Assembly: GCF_954871325.1 (NCBI RefSeq)
Contig: NC_088775.1
Location: forward strand, 27,753,561 to 27,817,560
Source: Gordionus sp. m RMFG-2023
Lineage: Eukaryota; Nematomorpha; Gordioida; Chordodea; Parachordodidae
Direction: 5' to 3'
DNA length: 64,000 nt
Below, piece by piece: positions 10,306 through 21,569 of this stretch (within the stretch, counting starts at the first letter, position 1; every line of letters starts with the position of its first letter). A program made the translations under genes and the position numbers. The notes below the pieces were generated by a model, which saw only the letters and a program-made list of their open reading frames with translations, was not told the DNA's origin and searched no databases.

Positions 10306-10720
10306 TCATAAATTTTTTATTTGATAAAACTTTTTGTAGAGGTCTGAAATTTTTTTTTTATTAGCGGTGCAGGAGCGGATTAAAGTTTCTTTATTTATAT
10401 TGATTTGTATTGTAGTAGTGTTGGACTTAAAACCATCTTGGATTGTATTATACTGGTTTGCAGTTTTCATTATTTGAATTTTTTTAATAGTCAAATTTTC
10501 TTTCTTTTTTCTTAATAATTTGAATTCCCTATTGTGGAATCTTTCTATATGTCGTTCAAGATTTGCAGCATGGTCTCCAGTTAAGATCCACAATCTTCTA
10601 TTTTACAAATAGATTGATTTTTTATGATATCTAATTTAAAAAGGAACGCACAGGATTTGACTTTTCCCGAACCATTTAATAGATAACTAAAAAGCTATAT
10701 GATGATAGAAGAAAATAGAA
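10306..10720 (-). pseudogene. hAT transposase N-terminus with BED zinc finger (element O, inverted part)
   Basis: On the minus strand, across one frame change, the sequence reads CKIEDCG then LTGDHAANLERHIERFHNRE, a BED-type zinc finger (two Cys, then HxxxxH) of the kind that opens hAT transposases and binds element ends. It continues as QININKETLIRSC, which is also the expected next block. The continuation of this protein lies on the other strand at 12390-12533 and 21843-23252, so an inversion separates them. Confidence 0.75.
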
Positions 10721-10776
10721 TAAATAAAAAAGTTTAATAGAAACAATTTTACCTTCATTTTTATTTTTTTAAATAA

Positions 10777-11718
10777 CTTGGATTATAGAATTTAAATGAC
10801 AATAAATAAAATGGTCAGCAATAAATATTTTAATGATATAAATTTTTTATTTAGAAAAATCATATTTTTTTTTAAATTCAGAATTCTGATATTTATTATT
10901 AAAATAATATGTTAGTTAGCATTTACCATTATCATATATGCAAAATAAAAAAAAATATGATTAAAGAATGGCATTTGTAATGAATATTTTTCTAAATCTG
11001 TATTTTTAAATAATAAAAATCTTACTATAAATCTTCAGTTTAAATAAGTTAACTAACATTGCATTAAATTATTTTATACTTTTATTTATTTGTGTTTTAT
11101 ATTAAATAGACTTACATTTAAAAATAGGAATTACATTTTGATGTTAAACTAAATATAACTAGTATAGTTTAATTCAAATTACCCACTCTGATATATTTTA
11201 TATAAACTAAGATAAACTTTTTTTGAATATATCAATTAATAAGAAATTATTGTAAAACAATATTATATAAAAATTGGTCAGTAGTTTATTTCTGTTAGAT
11301 GTTAATATAATATGACAGAATAGGTAATTTAAGTTAAACTATAGTATTTATATTTAGTTTAACATCAAAATGTAATTCCTATTTTTAATTCACTGTATAA
11401 AACACATTAATAAATAAAAGTATAAAAATAATTTAATGCAATGTTAATTAACTTATTTAAACGATTTATAGTCAGATTTTTATTATTTAAAAATACAGAT
11501 TTAGAAAAATATTCATTACAAATGCCATTCTTTAATCATATTTTTTTATTTTGCATATATGATAATGGTAAATGCTAACTAACATATTATAATAATAAAT
11601 AATTTATAATATTAGAATTCTGAATTTAAAAAACAATGATTATAAATAAAAAATTATTATATCATTAAAATATTGCTGACTATTTTATTTATTGTCATTT
11701 AAATTCTATGATCCAAGT
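10777..11718. mobile_element. Foldback / palindromic MITE, ~440-bp arms
   Basis: The left arm, starting ACTTGGATTATAGAATTT at about 10777, is matched in reverse complement by the right arm ending AAATTCTATGATCCAAGT at about 11718. The match runs about 440 bp inwards with many small differences, leaving a short centre near 11200-11280. It has no coding potential. It lies inside the 5' non-coding part of hAT element O. No clear duplication of the target can be picked out of the T-rich flanks. Confidence 0.8.
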
Positions 11719-12029
11719 TTTTATAATGAGATAAAAAATTTAATTTAGCCAAGAATAATTATGTCTGATTTTAAGATATCTTATCTAATTAACAGATAAA
11801 TTGTCTAATCTCTTATAAATTAAATATTTAAAGAAAAAACAACAAACCTGGTATTATTTGATATATAATGTTGATAATATAAAAATATTTAATTTGATAT
11901 ATAATGTTGATAATATGGAAATATTTAATTTGAAAAGAAATCACCAATTTAAAAAATGCCCCCAAGGAAAATTAAAATTTTAAATTTAGGTTAATTATTT
12001 AAAATTAATTATTTTTAAAACCGTTTTGA

Positions 12030-12168
12030 ACCGGTTCAAACCGGTTCTAAATATTTATAACGGTTTGGTTCGCTCTTTTAATATTTTCTTCATAACGGTT
12101 CGGTTAAGGTTACGGTTCAGAAAATCATAACTGTTCATTCCGGTTTTGCGGTTCGGTTCGAACCCCTG
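12030..12168 (-). repeat. Left terminal region of hAT element O (inverted)
   Basis: The segment ends at 12168 with GGTTCGGTTCGAACCCCTG, so its reverse complement is a hAT-type start CAGGGGTTCGAACCG. Multiple AACCGGTTC and GAACCG blocks fill it. It is followed by TTTGTCAT (12169-12176), the exact reverse complement of the 8 bp that follow the right end of element O (ATGACAAA, 23567-23574). Confidence 0.75.
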
Positions 12169-12533
12169 TTTGTCATAGAAAATATCAGCGAATATAATTA
12201 TCAGCTAAAATTTTTGTATAATTTTATTTTCTTATATCATGTAATTAGAGGTCTGCATGGGAAAGTTTTTGGACCATAAGCCAACCCACCCAATGTTTTA
12301 AAAAAATTTAATCTCTCGATAGTTTTCAAAAAAAAAATACCCGCCCGCCCATCAGTCTAAAATTTTTTATCCGCCCACTCATCCAATAAAATCAATAGAC
12401 GACAAAGCATTTCGAAATATTATAGATCCATTAATTATAGGATTGGGTGGAAATTTAACTATCAATTCGGAAAATATACGCAATAATATTAAAAAAATGG
12501 CGTTAGATTTTTCGGAAAATATAAAAAAGGAAG

Positions 12534-12804
12534 TGTCCTAGTTTTATTGTAATTTTTATAATATTAATTCATTTGTTAATGTAAAATGTCAATCAGGAAG
12601 ATTGCAATTATAAAGAAAAAAAAGGATTTTATATTATTATTTTTTTTCTCGGAAAAATTTCTTATAATATTATATTTTTATGCTTTTAGAATAAATAAAG
12701 AATTTGTATTAAAGTTTCAGAATTTTATTCAAATCCGTTTATCAATTTCAGAATAATATTTAGATCTATTTATCAATTTCAGATTATTATTCAGATCCGT
12801 TTAT
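12534..12804 (+). repeat. 5' LTR of Ty3-like element 2
   Basis: 271 bp beginning TGTCCTAGTTTTATTG. It matches the 3' LTR (21570-21841) and an inverted copy (16640-16911) with only a few differences each. The interior ends in a run of ATTTCAGAATAA/ATTTCAGATTAT blocks. Confidence 0.88.
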
Positions 12805-13131
12805 TCAGTTTTTTTTATTGTTGCCGCAAGACCATTGATCGCGAAACTCTTAGGGATAATAATTCTGTGACGAATTCACTCATTATAAAAGAAAATTCTA
12901 GAACAGTTTGGATATTCTGGTAAGAATTTTTTTTATTTTATTTGATAACACAACACAACGCAATGCTTCATATTTTTTTTTTTTAATTTTTGTGTAGATA
13001 AAATAATTCAAAATTTTGCAAATGTAAATTTCTAGATTAATTAGATTTAATAGTTTTTAAATTTTTTGTAATTAAGACCATTTTTTTTAAAAAAAATAAT
13101 TGTACAGTAAGATAAAATTGTATATAATGAG

Positions 13132-13797
13132 ATGGGTTTTTTACCTAGTTTTGATTATGAGCCTAATATATTTAATAAAATTTCCAATTATAAGGATATT
13201 AGTTATCAAATTCTTTATAAGAATGTTAATCAATATGATATAAATAATCTTATAGTGACAATAGTATTATTGATCATAATTTATGGATTATTTATTATTG
13301 TGAAATTTGTATTAAAAAAATGTATTTTTGTAGTGACAAAATACGTGAATTGGATGAAAGACGTTGTGGTGTCTGACAATCCGTGTGAGGAGATATCAGT
13401 GGAAATTCTCCAAGAAGTGAAAGGAGTGAGAGAATTACTCAATAAGATCTGTTGTGATATAGATAAATTGAGTAACCAGTGTGAGAAAAACCAATTGAGT
13501 GGTAAAATTGGTTCCAATGAAAAATTTTTTTTTCCAAAGGATAAAAGTATTAGTGAAATTGTGTGCAATCGGTGTGGTTATAAAGGCTATAAAGCCGAGA
13601 CATGCATAGTAAAAGAGTATAATTTTAGAGTGGGTTTCCCATTGAAAAAAACTGCTTTTACAGAGTCCAACGTGAGAAATATTTCAGGTTATAATGTAAA
13701 CAAATTTGATGCCTTATATTCAAATCAGGATGTATCCCGTGTATGCTATAAATGCAAAACAACGGGACATATAGCTATAAATTGTGCTGTAAATTGA
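13132..13797 (+). CDS. gag-like protein of Ty3-like element 2
   Basis: A 221-residue frame with a long hydrophobic stretch near residues 43-62 (TIVLLIIIYGLFIIVKFVL), a charged, probably coiled-coil middle (residues 90-125) and two zinc-knuckle segments near the C-terminus (CNRCGYKGYKAETC and CYKCKTTGHIAINC). Zinc knuckles bind RNA in gag nucleocapsid domains. The membrane-like segment is not usual for a Ty3-type gag. It directly precedes the pol region, as gag should. The rest of the protein shows no capsid motif that I can recognise by eye. Confidence 0.75.
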   Translation: MGFLPSFDYEPNIFNKISNYKDISYQILYKNVNQYDINNLIVTIVLLIIIYGLFIIVKFVLKKCIFVVTKYVNWMKDVVVSDNPCEEISVEILQEVKGVRELLNKICCDIDKLSNQCEKNQLSGKIGSNEKFFFPKDKSISEIVCNRCGYKGYKAETCIVKEYNFRVGFPLKKTAFTESNVRNISGYNVNKFDALYSNQDVSRVCYKCKTTGHIAINCAVN

Positions 13798-13878
13798 CTA
13801 TATGATGGCAAATGCAATCGTATATCAGTAAAATTTCCACCAAAATCAAATTTTAAGAAAGTATATAAAAATGGTAAA

Positions 13879-16639
13879 ATGAGATTTAATTCGCATAAAA
13901 TGAATGATTTTAATATAAATTATGTGTATCCTAATGATAAAATAAGAACAAAAAGTTCTTTTAATAATTTAAGTAATATAATTGACCATGAATTTAAGTG
14001 GAATAAATATCCAAAGGATAGTATTAAAAAATACATAGATATTATTAGAAAGCCTCTGAATTCCGAGTTGAATTTATGCACTTCTGAAATCTTCCAATGG
14101 GAAAAATATCCCCTGGATATTGTTAAAAAAAGTATTAATATTGTTAATAAGCCACTGAATTCCGAGTTGAATTTATGCAATAATTTCGATTATAATAACA
14201 TTGATATTTCGGATAAGGTAGATATGAATCAACCTATCAAAATTTGCGAAATTTTAATGATTGAGAGATGGGTTGAACCATGTCAGTGTCCTAGGGTTAA
14301 ATTAAGAATTGACCAGAAGGATATTGATATGTTGTTTGACACCGGAGCGAGCATTTCAATAATGTCTCGGGAAAACTTTTATAAATATTGGCCTAATGGC
14401 AATATTATAAAGGTAAATATGTGTTTAAAACAATTCGATGGTTCTGAAATTGAAGTTTTGGGTAAAACTCAATGGGATGTCCTTTTCCATGATTCATATA
14501 TATGTTTGAATTTATGGATAGTGGATAAAAATGTAGAAACTATTATGGGGTGGGATTGGATTATAAAAATCGGGGCCCGTAATAATTATTGGAATTTGTT
14601 TATTATTGACAAGGAATTAGCTGAAGATAATTTAGAGAAAAAAGTAATAGCTGATAGTGGCAAACCTTTAATTCAAGAAAGAGGAATATTGAAAATATTA
14701 AAAGAAGAAAAGAATACTGTTGTTAATAGTAATTTTCTTGAATTTCCTGAAAAATTAAAAATTGATACAAATATCATTCAAATAAATTGTGAAATTGATA
14801 AAGATCAATTAAGAAAATTTGAAGAAAATGAATTAATTAAAATTAATCATGATATAAATATGTTAGTAAAAAAATATGAAATAATTTTTGAAGAAAAATT
14901 AGGACGTTTAAATGATTATAAAGTGGATGTTAAGCTAAAAGATGGGTTTTCACCCATTTTCTTAGCTTGTCGAAGAGTTCCGTTTGAATGGAAGACGGAA
15001 ATAAATGAAGAGTTAGATAAATGGGTATCAGATGGAATTATTATTCCCATTGAATACAGTGAATGGGCTACACCATTGGTGCCAGTTAAAAAAGCAAATG
15101 GGAAATTAAGGCTATGTGCTGATTTCCGTGTAACCGTAAATAAATGGGTAGTTGATGTTAAATACCCCTTACCTAGGATGGAGTTTGGCCAATTTAAAAG
15201 GTGCCAAATATTTTTCCAAAGTGGATTTTTCGTCTGCTTATTTGCAGTTACCATTAAAGGAAGAAATTCAAAAATTGTTAACGATAACGACTCCTAAAGG
15301 TTTATTTGCCTTTTGTAGATTACCCTTTGGATTAAGTGTGTCAGCGCCGATATTTCAGCGTACCATGGCATCAGTTTTCCAAGGTATGGAAGGAGTCTTT
15401 TATTATATGGATGATGTGTTGATTACTGGTATAACACGGGAACAACATAATCAGCGTTTGGAGGAAGTTTTTAAACGAATTCGTGATAAGGGATTAAAGG
15501 CCAGTAAAGAAAAGAGTGTTCTAGGAGTAACCGAAGTTACTTATTTGGGACATCAGATTAATGGAATGGAGGTGAAACCTCTTGAAAAAAATTTAAAAAA
15601 TATAACATATATGAAGCCTCCCACCAATAAAATGGAATTGCAATCATTTTTGGGTATGATAAATTATTATCATCGCTTTGTAGAAAATTTTGCAAAAGTT
15701 GCCTCTCCATTGTATGATTTATTAAAAAAGGGTGTTCATTTTGATTGGAAAATTGAACAACAAGAAGCTTTCGAAATTTTAAAAAAAAAAATTGGTGAGG
15801 AGCCAATTTTAGTATGTTTTAATAATGATTTTGAAATAATTTTGGCGGTAGATGCCTCCAATAAAGGTGTTGGAGGTGCTTTATTACATATAATTGATGG
15901 TTTGGAGAGACCAATTATTTTCTTTTCGAGAAGTTGAGACGAGGTATTCGGTTATTGAACAGGAAGCTTTAGCTGTTATTTTTGGATAACTAAATGTCGG
16001 GAATATTTGATCGGGAAAAAATTTACAATTTATACCGATCATAAACCCTTAATTCATTTATTTAAGAAAGATAACAGAGAGTTAATGTTATCTCCACGAT
16101 TACAACGGTGGTTGTTATTAGTGGGAAGTTTTAATGTGGAAATTAGATATAGGCGAGGTAAAGAAAATTGTCTGCCTGACATCTTATCTAGGTTGGGATC
16201 GAATGAATTAGATCTTGATCTTAATAGTAATGTGATAGGGGATCAGGAAGACGCATTGGTTTATTCCCTTTCTTATATGCTAAAAGGGGGTCCCACAAAT
16301 TGGGAAGATCTTAAATCCAATACTGTAAAGGATAAAGAATTGAACCAAATCAAATTATTTTTAACTTGTAAAAAACCGTGGAGAAATAATTTTAAAATTT
16401 ATAAAAAAATAGAAAAAGAATTGTCTGTGGTAGATGATTGTTTAATGCGAGGTAATAGAGCTATAATACCTTCTAAATTACGGGGTAAAATTATTGACCT
16501 ATTACATGCTGGACATCAAGGTAGGGACAAAATGAAATCTTGGGCCCGTGAATATGTATGGTGGCCTGGTATGGGCAATGATGTTGAAAATATTACAAGG
16601 AAATTTGTCCCTTGTAATACCTGTGCCTCAAAAAACTGA
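13879..16639 (+). pseudogene. pol region (protease, RT, RNase H, start of integrase) of Ty3-like element 2
   Basis: Domains by position: aspartic protease around 14.3 kb (LFDTGASISIM), reverse transcriptase from about 14.9 to 15.6 kb (LRLCADFR, KVDFSSAYLQ, LPFGLSVSAPIF, YYMDDVL), RNase H around 15.8-16.1 kb (AVDASNKGVGGALL, YTDHKPLIHLF), and the HHCC zinc finger of integrase at 16.5-16.6 kb (LLHAGHQGRDKM ... WWPGMGNDVENITRK). These are all hallmark Ty3 pol blocks. The region is not one continuous frame; it has about two breaks. It runs straight into the inverted duplication at 16630. Confidence 0.88.
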
Positions 16640-16911
16640 ATAAACGAATCTGAATAATAATCTGAAATTGATAAATAGATCTAAATATTATTCTGAAATT
16701 GATAAACGGATTTGAATAAAATTCTGAAACTTTAATACAAATTCTTTATTTATTCTTAAAGCATAAAAATATAATATTATAAGAAATTTTTCCGAGAAAA
16801 AAAATAATAATCATAAAATCCTTTTTTTTCTCTATAATTGCAATCTTCCTGATTGACATTTTACATTAACAAATGAATTAATATTATAAAAATTACAATA
16901 AAACTAGGACA
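16640..16911 (-). repeat. Inverted internal LTR of Ty3-like element 2
   Basis: Reverse complement of the 3' LTR; it reads CTAGGACA at its right edge and abuts integrase code at its left edge through about ten bases of A-rich filler. A third LTR in the middle of an element, in inverted orientation, is the clearest mark of the rearrangement. Confidence 0.88.
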
Positions 16912-17060
16912 TGGCACCCCTTTATGAGCGTAACAGTCACTAGTATATTAAAAAATTTACATATACTATATATATATATACTACGTACTATATCACTATA
17001 TTAAAATTGAATTTCTTACTATTTTAAATTAATGAACATCTAAAATTGTAATATGTCCGA

Positions 17061-17543
17061 TTATTTGTGTGTATCCATTATCATACTTTCTTCCCACATT
17101 TTTATTATTCTTTCTTGAGTTTTACTGTCAACATTTTGTATCTGTAACGTTTCTATTGTCGGAATTGATGTTGATTCATCAGTACTGAATTTATTGTTTG
17201 TCATTGTTTCTCTTTGTTTCTTTATATTTTCAATTGATTGTTGAGTTTCATTAATTCTTTCTTTATTATCATTATATTTATTCCTCTTTTTAATTGTTTT
17301 ATTCTGAATGTTGTTTCTGTTTATATATCTAGGGCATTGATGTATCAGATGGCTATCAGAGTTGCATTTGAAACATCTTCTTGGCGTCATTGCCGGTGGT
17401 ATTGTTGGGGTTATCAGTTGAGTTGGTCGGGTTTGCATTGTGGAAGCTTCAAATCTATCTAGAATCATTCCACTCCTTTTCGGGATAAGAATCACTTGGA
17501 CATAATGTGTGTCAAAATCCAATAACTGACTTGTGGTATTCAT
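17061..17543 (-). CDS. Inverted copy of the extra zinc-knuckle frame
   Basis: This is the mirror image of 20938-21420 in the left palindrome arm; the deduced 160 residues are the same. It carries the same CX2CX4HX4C knuckle. It exists only because of the inverted duplication and has an inverted LTR behind it rather than a promoter-bearing 5' LTR. Confidence 0.7.
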   Translation of the reverse strand: MNTTSQLLDFDTHYVQVILIPKRSGMILDRFEASTMQTRPTQLITPTIPPAMTPRRCFKCNSDSHLIHQCPRYINRNNIQNKTIKKRNKYNDNKERINETQQSIENIKKQRETMTNNKFSTDESTSIPTIETLQIQNVDSKTQERIIKMWEESMIMDTHK

Positions 17544-19055
17544 TTCAATTTTTAATTCTTTTTAAAAAAAATTTTTTTTTTATCTTTTTCCCTAACAAAA
17601 TTTGAAACAATAATTTTTTATCTCAAAAAAAATTTTACTTTCAAATTACAAAAAAAAAATATGAAAATTAATGAATAAAAATTTGAAATTGTTTTTTTAT
17701 TTTTCTATCTACATCTTTTCATTAATAACTCATAATATTTCACTTTTTACCCTTAACACATCTTTCTGTTTATTTTATATTTGTTAAACATATATGTTAA
17801 TTACTTCGACCATTATCTTTATGTTATATTTTTTTAATTTTTTTATCTTTAACGGATCTTTTTGTTTCTTTAATTCATACATATGGTCTTCTACAAATTT
17901 GAAATTTCACAATTTTTACCATTTCTCTTTTTATCTATGTTACACATATAATAATCGAAAGTTTATAAAACTAATATATTTACAACTTCGGACATTTATT
18001 AATTTACATTTGTGTTTTAAATCCACATGTGCTAAGTCTTTTGTAATTGTTAACTTTAATTTTACAATTTAATTATCTACATTCCAGAGTTTTAACATAA
18101 CCAGTCTTGATAACTTGACTTAATAATACACTAAAAACATCTTGATACAATAAGACACAATATTTTCAAATCAGATTTTATTTTATCAAATACGTATTTT
18201 TGTAAAAAAAATACAAATTATAAAGTGTCTCAAATATTAAATATTTTTATGTTGAGTAAATTGCAAGAAACTAAGTTTTATGTTGAGTAAATTGCAAGAA
18301 ACTAAGACATATATTAATATTTTTATGTTGAGTAAATTGCAAGAAACTAAGACATATATGAATATATATTTTTTTTAAATATTAATTCTCATATTCTAAG
18401 ATCTCACTCTTAAATGATCATGATGCCTAATGATCATCACTCCATTATCTAAATTAATTTTACTTAATTTGTATCCAATTATGGTGACAATAGTTCCTTT
18501 GGCCCATTTCATTTGTTTATTATCAAATAATCTAGCCCAAATTTTATTTCCTACTTGAAATTTTTTATTTATATTCTCATCTGATAATACTATATTATGG
18601 CTCTTCGGTTTTAAGAAATCCAGTGGCCCTCGAGTACGTCTACCTAAGAATAATTCTGAAGGTGAGACTCCCTCCTTATTTCTAGAATTAAGGTAATATA
18701 AATATGAAATGTAAACCTTTTCAGTAAGTTTTCCTGCCTTTCTAATCCAACTTTTAACAATTGCCACCATTCTTTCAGCTTGTCCATTCGAGCTGGGATG
18801 ATATGGTGGAGCAAGAATATGTTTTGTTTGTGTTTCTTCACAAAACCTTTTAAATCCCTCACTTATGAAAGCAGGACCTCCATCTGATACTATCGTATCT
18901 GGTAAACCATAACGAGCATATAATTCTCGTAATTTTTTAACAACAATCTTTGTGGTATAGCCATGCACTTCGACGTATTCTATCCATTTAGAATAGGAAT
19001 CTACCACCAAAAAGTAAGTTTTTTTATTAAGATCAAAGAAATCAATGTGGAGTCT

Positions 19056-20085
19056 ATCCAATACTGTAAAGGATAAAGAATTGAACCAAATCAAATTATT
19101 TTTAACTGGTAAAAAACCGTGGAGAAATAATTTTAAAATTTATAAAAAAATAGAAAAAGAATTGTCTGTGGTAGATGATTGTTTAATGCGAGGTAATAGA
19201 GCTATAATACCTTCTAAATTACGGGGTAAAATTATTGACCTATTACATGCTGGACATCAAGGTAGGGACAAAATGAAATCTTGGGCCCGTGAATATGTAT
19301 GGTGGCCTGGTATGGGCAATGATATTGAAAATATTACAAGGAAATGTGTCCCTTGTAATACCTGTGCCTCTATGCCCAGCAAAGAGGTAGGACAGATATG
19401 GCCTAAATCAAAGAAACCATGGGAAAGACTCCACATTGATTTCTTTGATCTTAATAAAAAAACTTACTTTTTGGTGGTAGATTCCTATTCTAAATGGATA
19501 GAATACGTCGAAGTGCATGGCTATACCACAAAGATTGTTGTTAAAAAATTACGAGAATTATATGCCCGTTATGGTTTACCAGATACGATAGTATCAGATG
19601 GAGGTCCTGCTTTCATAAGTGAGGGATTTAAAAGGTTTTGTGAAGAAACACAAACAAAACATATTCTTGCTCCACCATATCATCCCAGCTCGAATGGACA
19701 AGCTGAAAGAATGGTGGCAATTGTTAAAAGTTGGATTAGAAAGGCAGGAAAACTTACTGAAAAGGTTTACATTTCATATTTATATTACCTTAATTCTAGA
19801 AATAAGGAGGGAGTCTCACCTTCAGAATTATTCTTAGGTAGACGTACTCGAGGGCCACTGGATTTCTTAAAACCGAAGAGCCATAATATAGTATTATCAG
19901 ATGAGAATATAAATAAAAAATTTCAAGTAGGAAATAAAATTTGGGCTAGATTATTTGATAATAAACAAATGAAATGGGCCAAAGGAACTATTGTCACCAT
20001 AATTGGATACAAATTAAGTAAAATTAATTTAGATAATGGAGTGATGATCATTAGGCATCATGATCATTTAAGAGTGAGATCTTAG
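19056..20085 (+). CDS. Integrase of Ty3-like element 2
   Basis: The frame holds the HHCC zinc finger (LLHAGHQGRDKM through KCVPCNTC), the retroviral-type integrase core with DFFDLNKKTYFLVVDSYS, TIVSDGGPAF and HPSSNGQAERMV (the D,D-35-E residues fall in these blocks), and a C-terminal tail ending in NLDNGVMIIRHHDHLRV, similar to the GPY/F-type tails after Ty3 integrases. A second copy of its C-terminal two thirds lies inverted at 19055-18396 as part of the palindrome. Confidence 0.88.
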
Positions 20086-20937
20086 AATATGAGAATTAAT
20101 ATTTAAAAAAAATATATATTCATATATGTCTTAGTTTCTTGCAATTTACTCAACATAAAAATATTAATATATGTCTTAGTTTCTTGCAATTTACTCAACA
20201 TAAAACTTAGTTTCTTGCAATTTACTCAACATAAAAATATTTAATATTTGAGACACTTTATAATTTGTATTTTTTTTACAAAAATACGTATTTGATAAAA
20301 TAAAATCTGATTTGAAAATATTGTGTCTTATTGTATCAAGATGTTTTTAGTGTATTATTAAGTCAAGTTATCAAGACTGGTTATGTTAAAACTCTGGAAT
20401 GTAGATAATTAAATTGTAAAATTAAAGTTAACAATTACAAAAGACTTAGCACATGTGGATTTAAAACACAAATGTAAATTAATAAATGTCCGAAGTTGTA
20501 AATATATTAGTTTTATAAACTTTCGATTATTATATGTGTAACATAGATAAAAAGAGAAATGGTAAAAATTGTGAAATTTCAAATTTGTAGAAGACCATAT
20601 GTATGAATTAAAGAAACAAAAAGATCCGTTAAAGATAAAAAAATTAAAAAAATATAACATAAAGATAATGGTCGAAGTAATTAACATATATGTTTAACAA
20701 ATATAAAATAAACAGAAAGATGTGTTAAGGGTAAAAAGTGAAATATTATGAGTTATTAATGAAAAGATGTAGATAGAAAAATAAAAAAACAATTTCAAAT
20801 TTTTATTCATTAATTTTCATATTTTTTTTTTGTAATTTGAAAGTAAAATTTTTTTTGAGATAAAAAATTATTGTTTCAAATTTTGTTAGGGAAAAAGATA
20901 AAAAAAAAATTTTTTTTAAAAAGAATTAAAAATTGAA

Positions 20938-21420
20938 ATGAATACCACAAGTCAGTTATTGGATTTTGACACACATTATGTCCAAGTGATTCTTATCCCG
21001 AAAAGGAGTGGAATGATTCTAGATAGATTTGAAGCTTCCACAATGCAAACCCGACCAACTCAACTGATAACCCCAACAATACCACCGGCAATGACGCCAA
21101 GAAGATGTTTCAAATGCAACTCTGATAGCCATCTGATACATCAATGCCCTAGATATATAAACAGAAACAACATTCAGAATAAAACAATTAAAAAGAGGAA
21201 TAAATATAATGATAATAAAGAAAGAATTAATGAAACTCAACAATCAATTGAAAATATAAAGAAACAAAGAGAAACAATGACAAACAATAAATTCAGTACT
21301 GATGAATCAACATCAATTCCGACAATAGAAACGTTACAGATACAAAATGTTGACAGTAAAACTCAAGAAAGAATAATAAAAATGTGGGAAGAAAGTATGA
21401 TAATGGATACACACAAATAA
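20938..21420 (+). CDS. Extra zinc-knuckle frame between integrase and 3' LTR
   Basis: A 160-residue frame follows the integrase after about 850 bp of non-coding DNA, in the position where some Ty3 relatives carry an extra gene. It contains one perfect CX2CX4HX4C zinc knuckle (CFKCNSDSHLIHQC, residues about 57-70) followed by a Lys/Asn/Gln-rich, probably coiled region. It has no signal peptide or membrane segment, so it does not look like an envelope protein. A nucleic-acid-binding role is an inference from the knuckle. The inverted copy at 17543-17061 encodes the same protein. Confidence 0.7.
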   Translation: MNTTSQLLDFDTHYVQVILIPKRSGMILDRFEASTMQTRPTQLITPTIPPAMTPRRCFKCNSDSHLIHQCPRYINRNNIQNKTIKKRNKYNDNKERINETQQSIENIKKQRETMTNNKFSTDESTSIPTIETLQIQNVDSKTQERIIKMWEESMIMDTHK

Positions 21421-21569
21421 TCGGACATATTACAATTTTAGATGTTCATTAATTTAAAATAGTAAGAAATTCAATTTTAATATAGTGATATAGTACGTAG
21501 TATATATATATATAGTATATGTAAATTTTTTTATATACTAGTGACTGTTACGCTCATAAAGGGGTGACA

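Larger units (their letters stand above)
16640..19055 (-). repeat. Left arm of a 2,416-bp-arm palindrome inside Ty3-like element 2
   Basis: This arm is the reverse complement of 19426-21841 over exactly 2,416 bp, with only a handful of single-base differences noticed by eye (for example in the LTR copies). It carries, on the minus strand, the integrase core and tail, the extra zinc-knuckle frame (17543-17061) and an inverted LTR (16911-16640). The equal length of both arms means no insertions or deletions have built up, so the duplication is recent or homogenised. It begins exactly where an LTR end meets the integrase code. Confidence 0.93.

Noticed and set aside
13281-15806. Several minus-strand frames of 82-112 codons within the gag and pol region of Ty3-like element 2
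   Set aside because: They are antisense shadows of the element's own coding strand.
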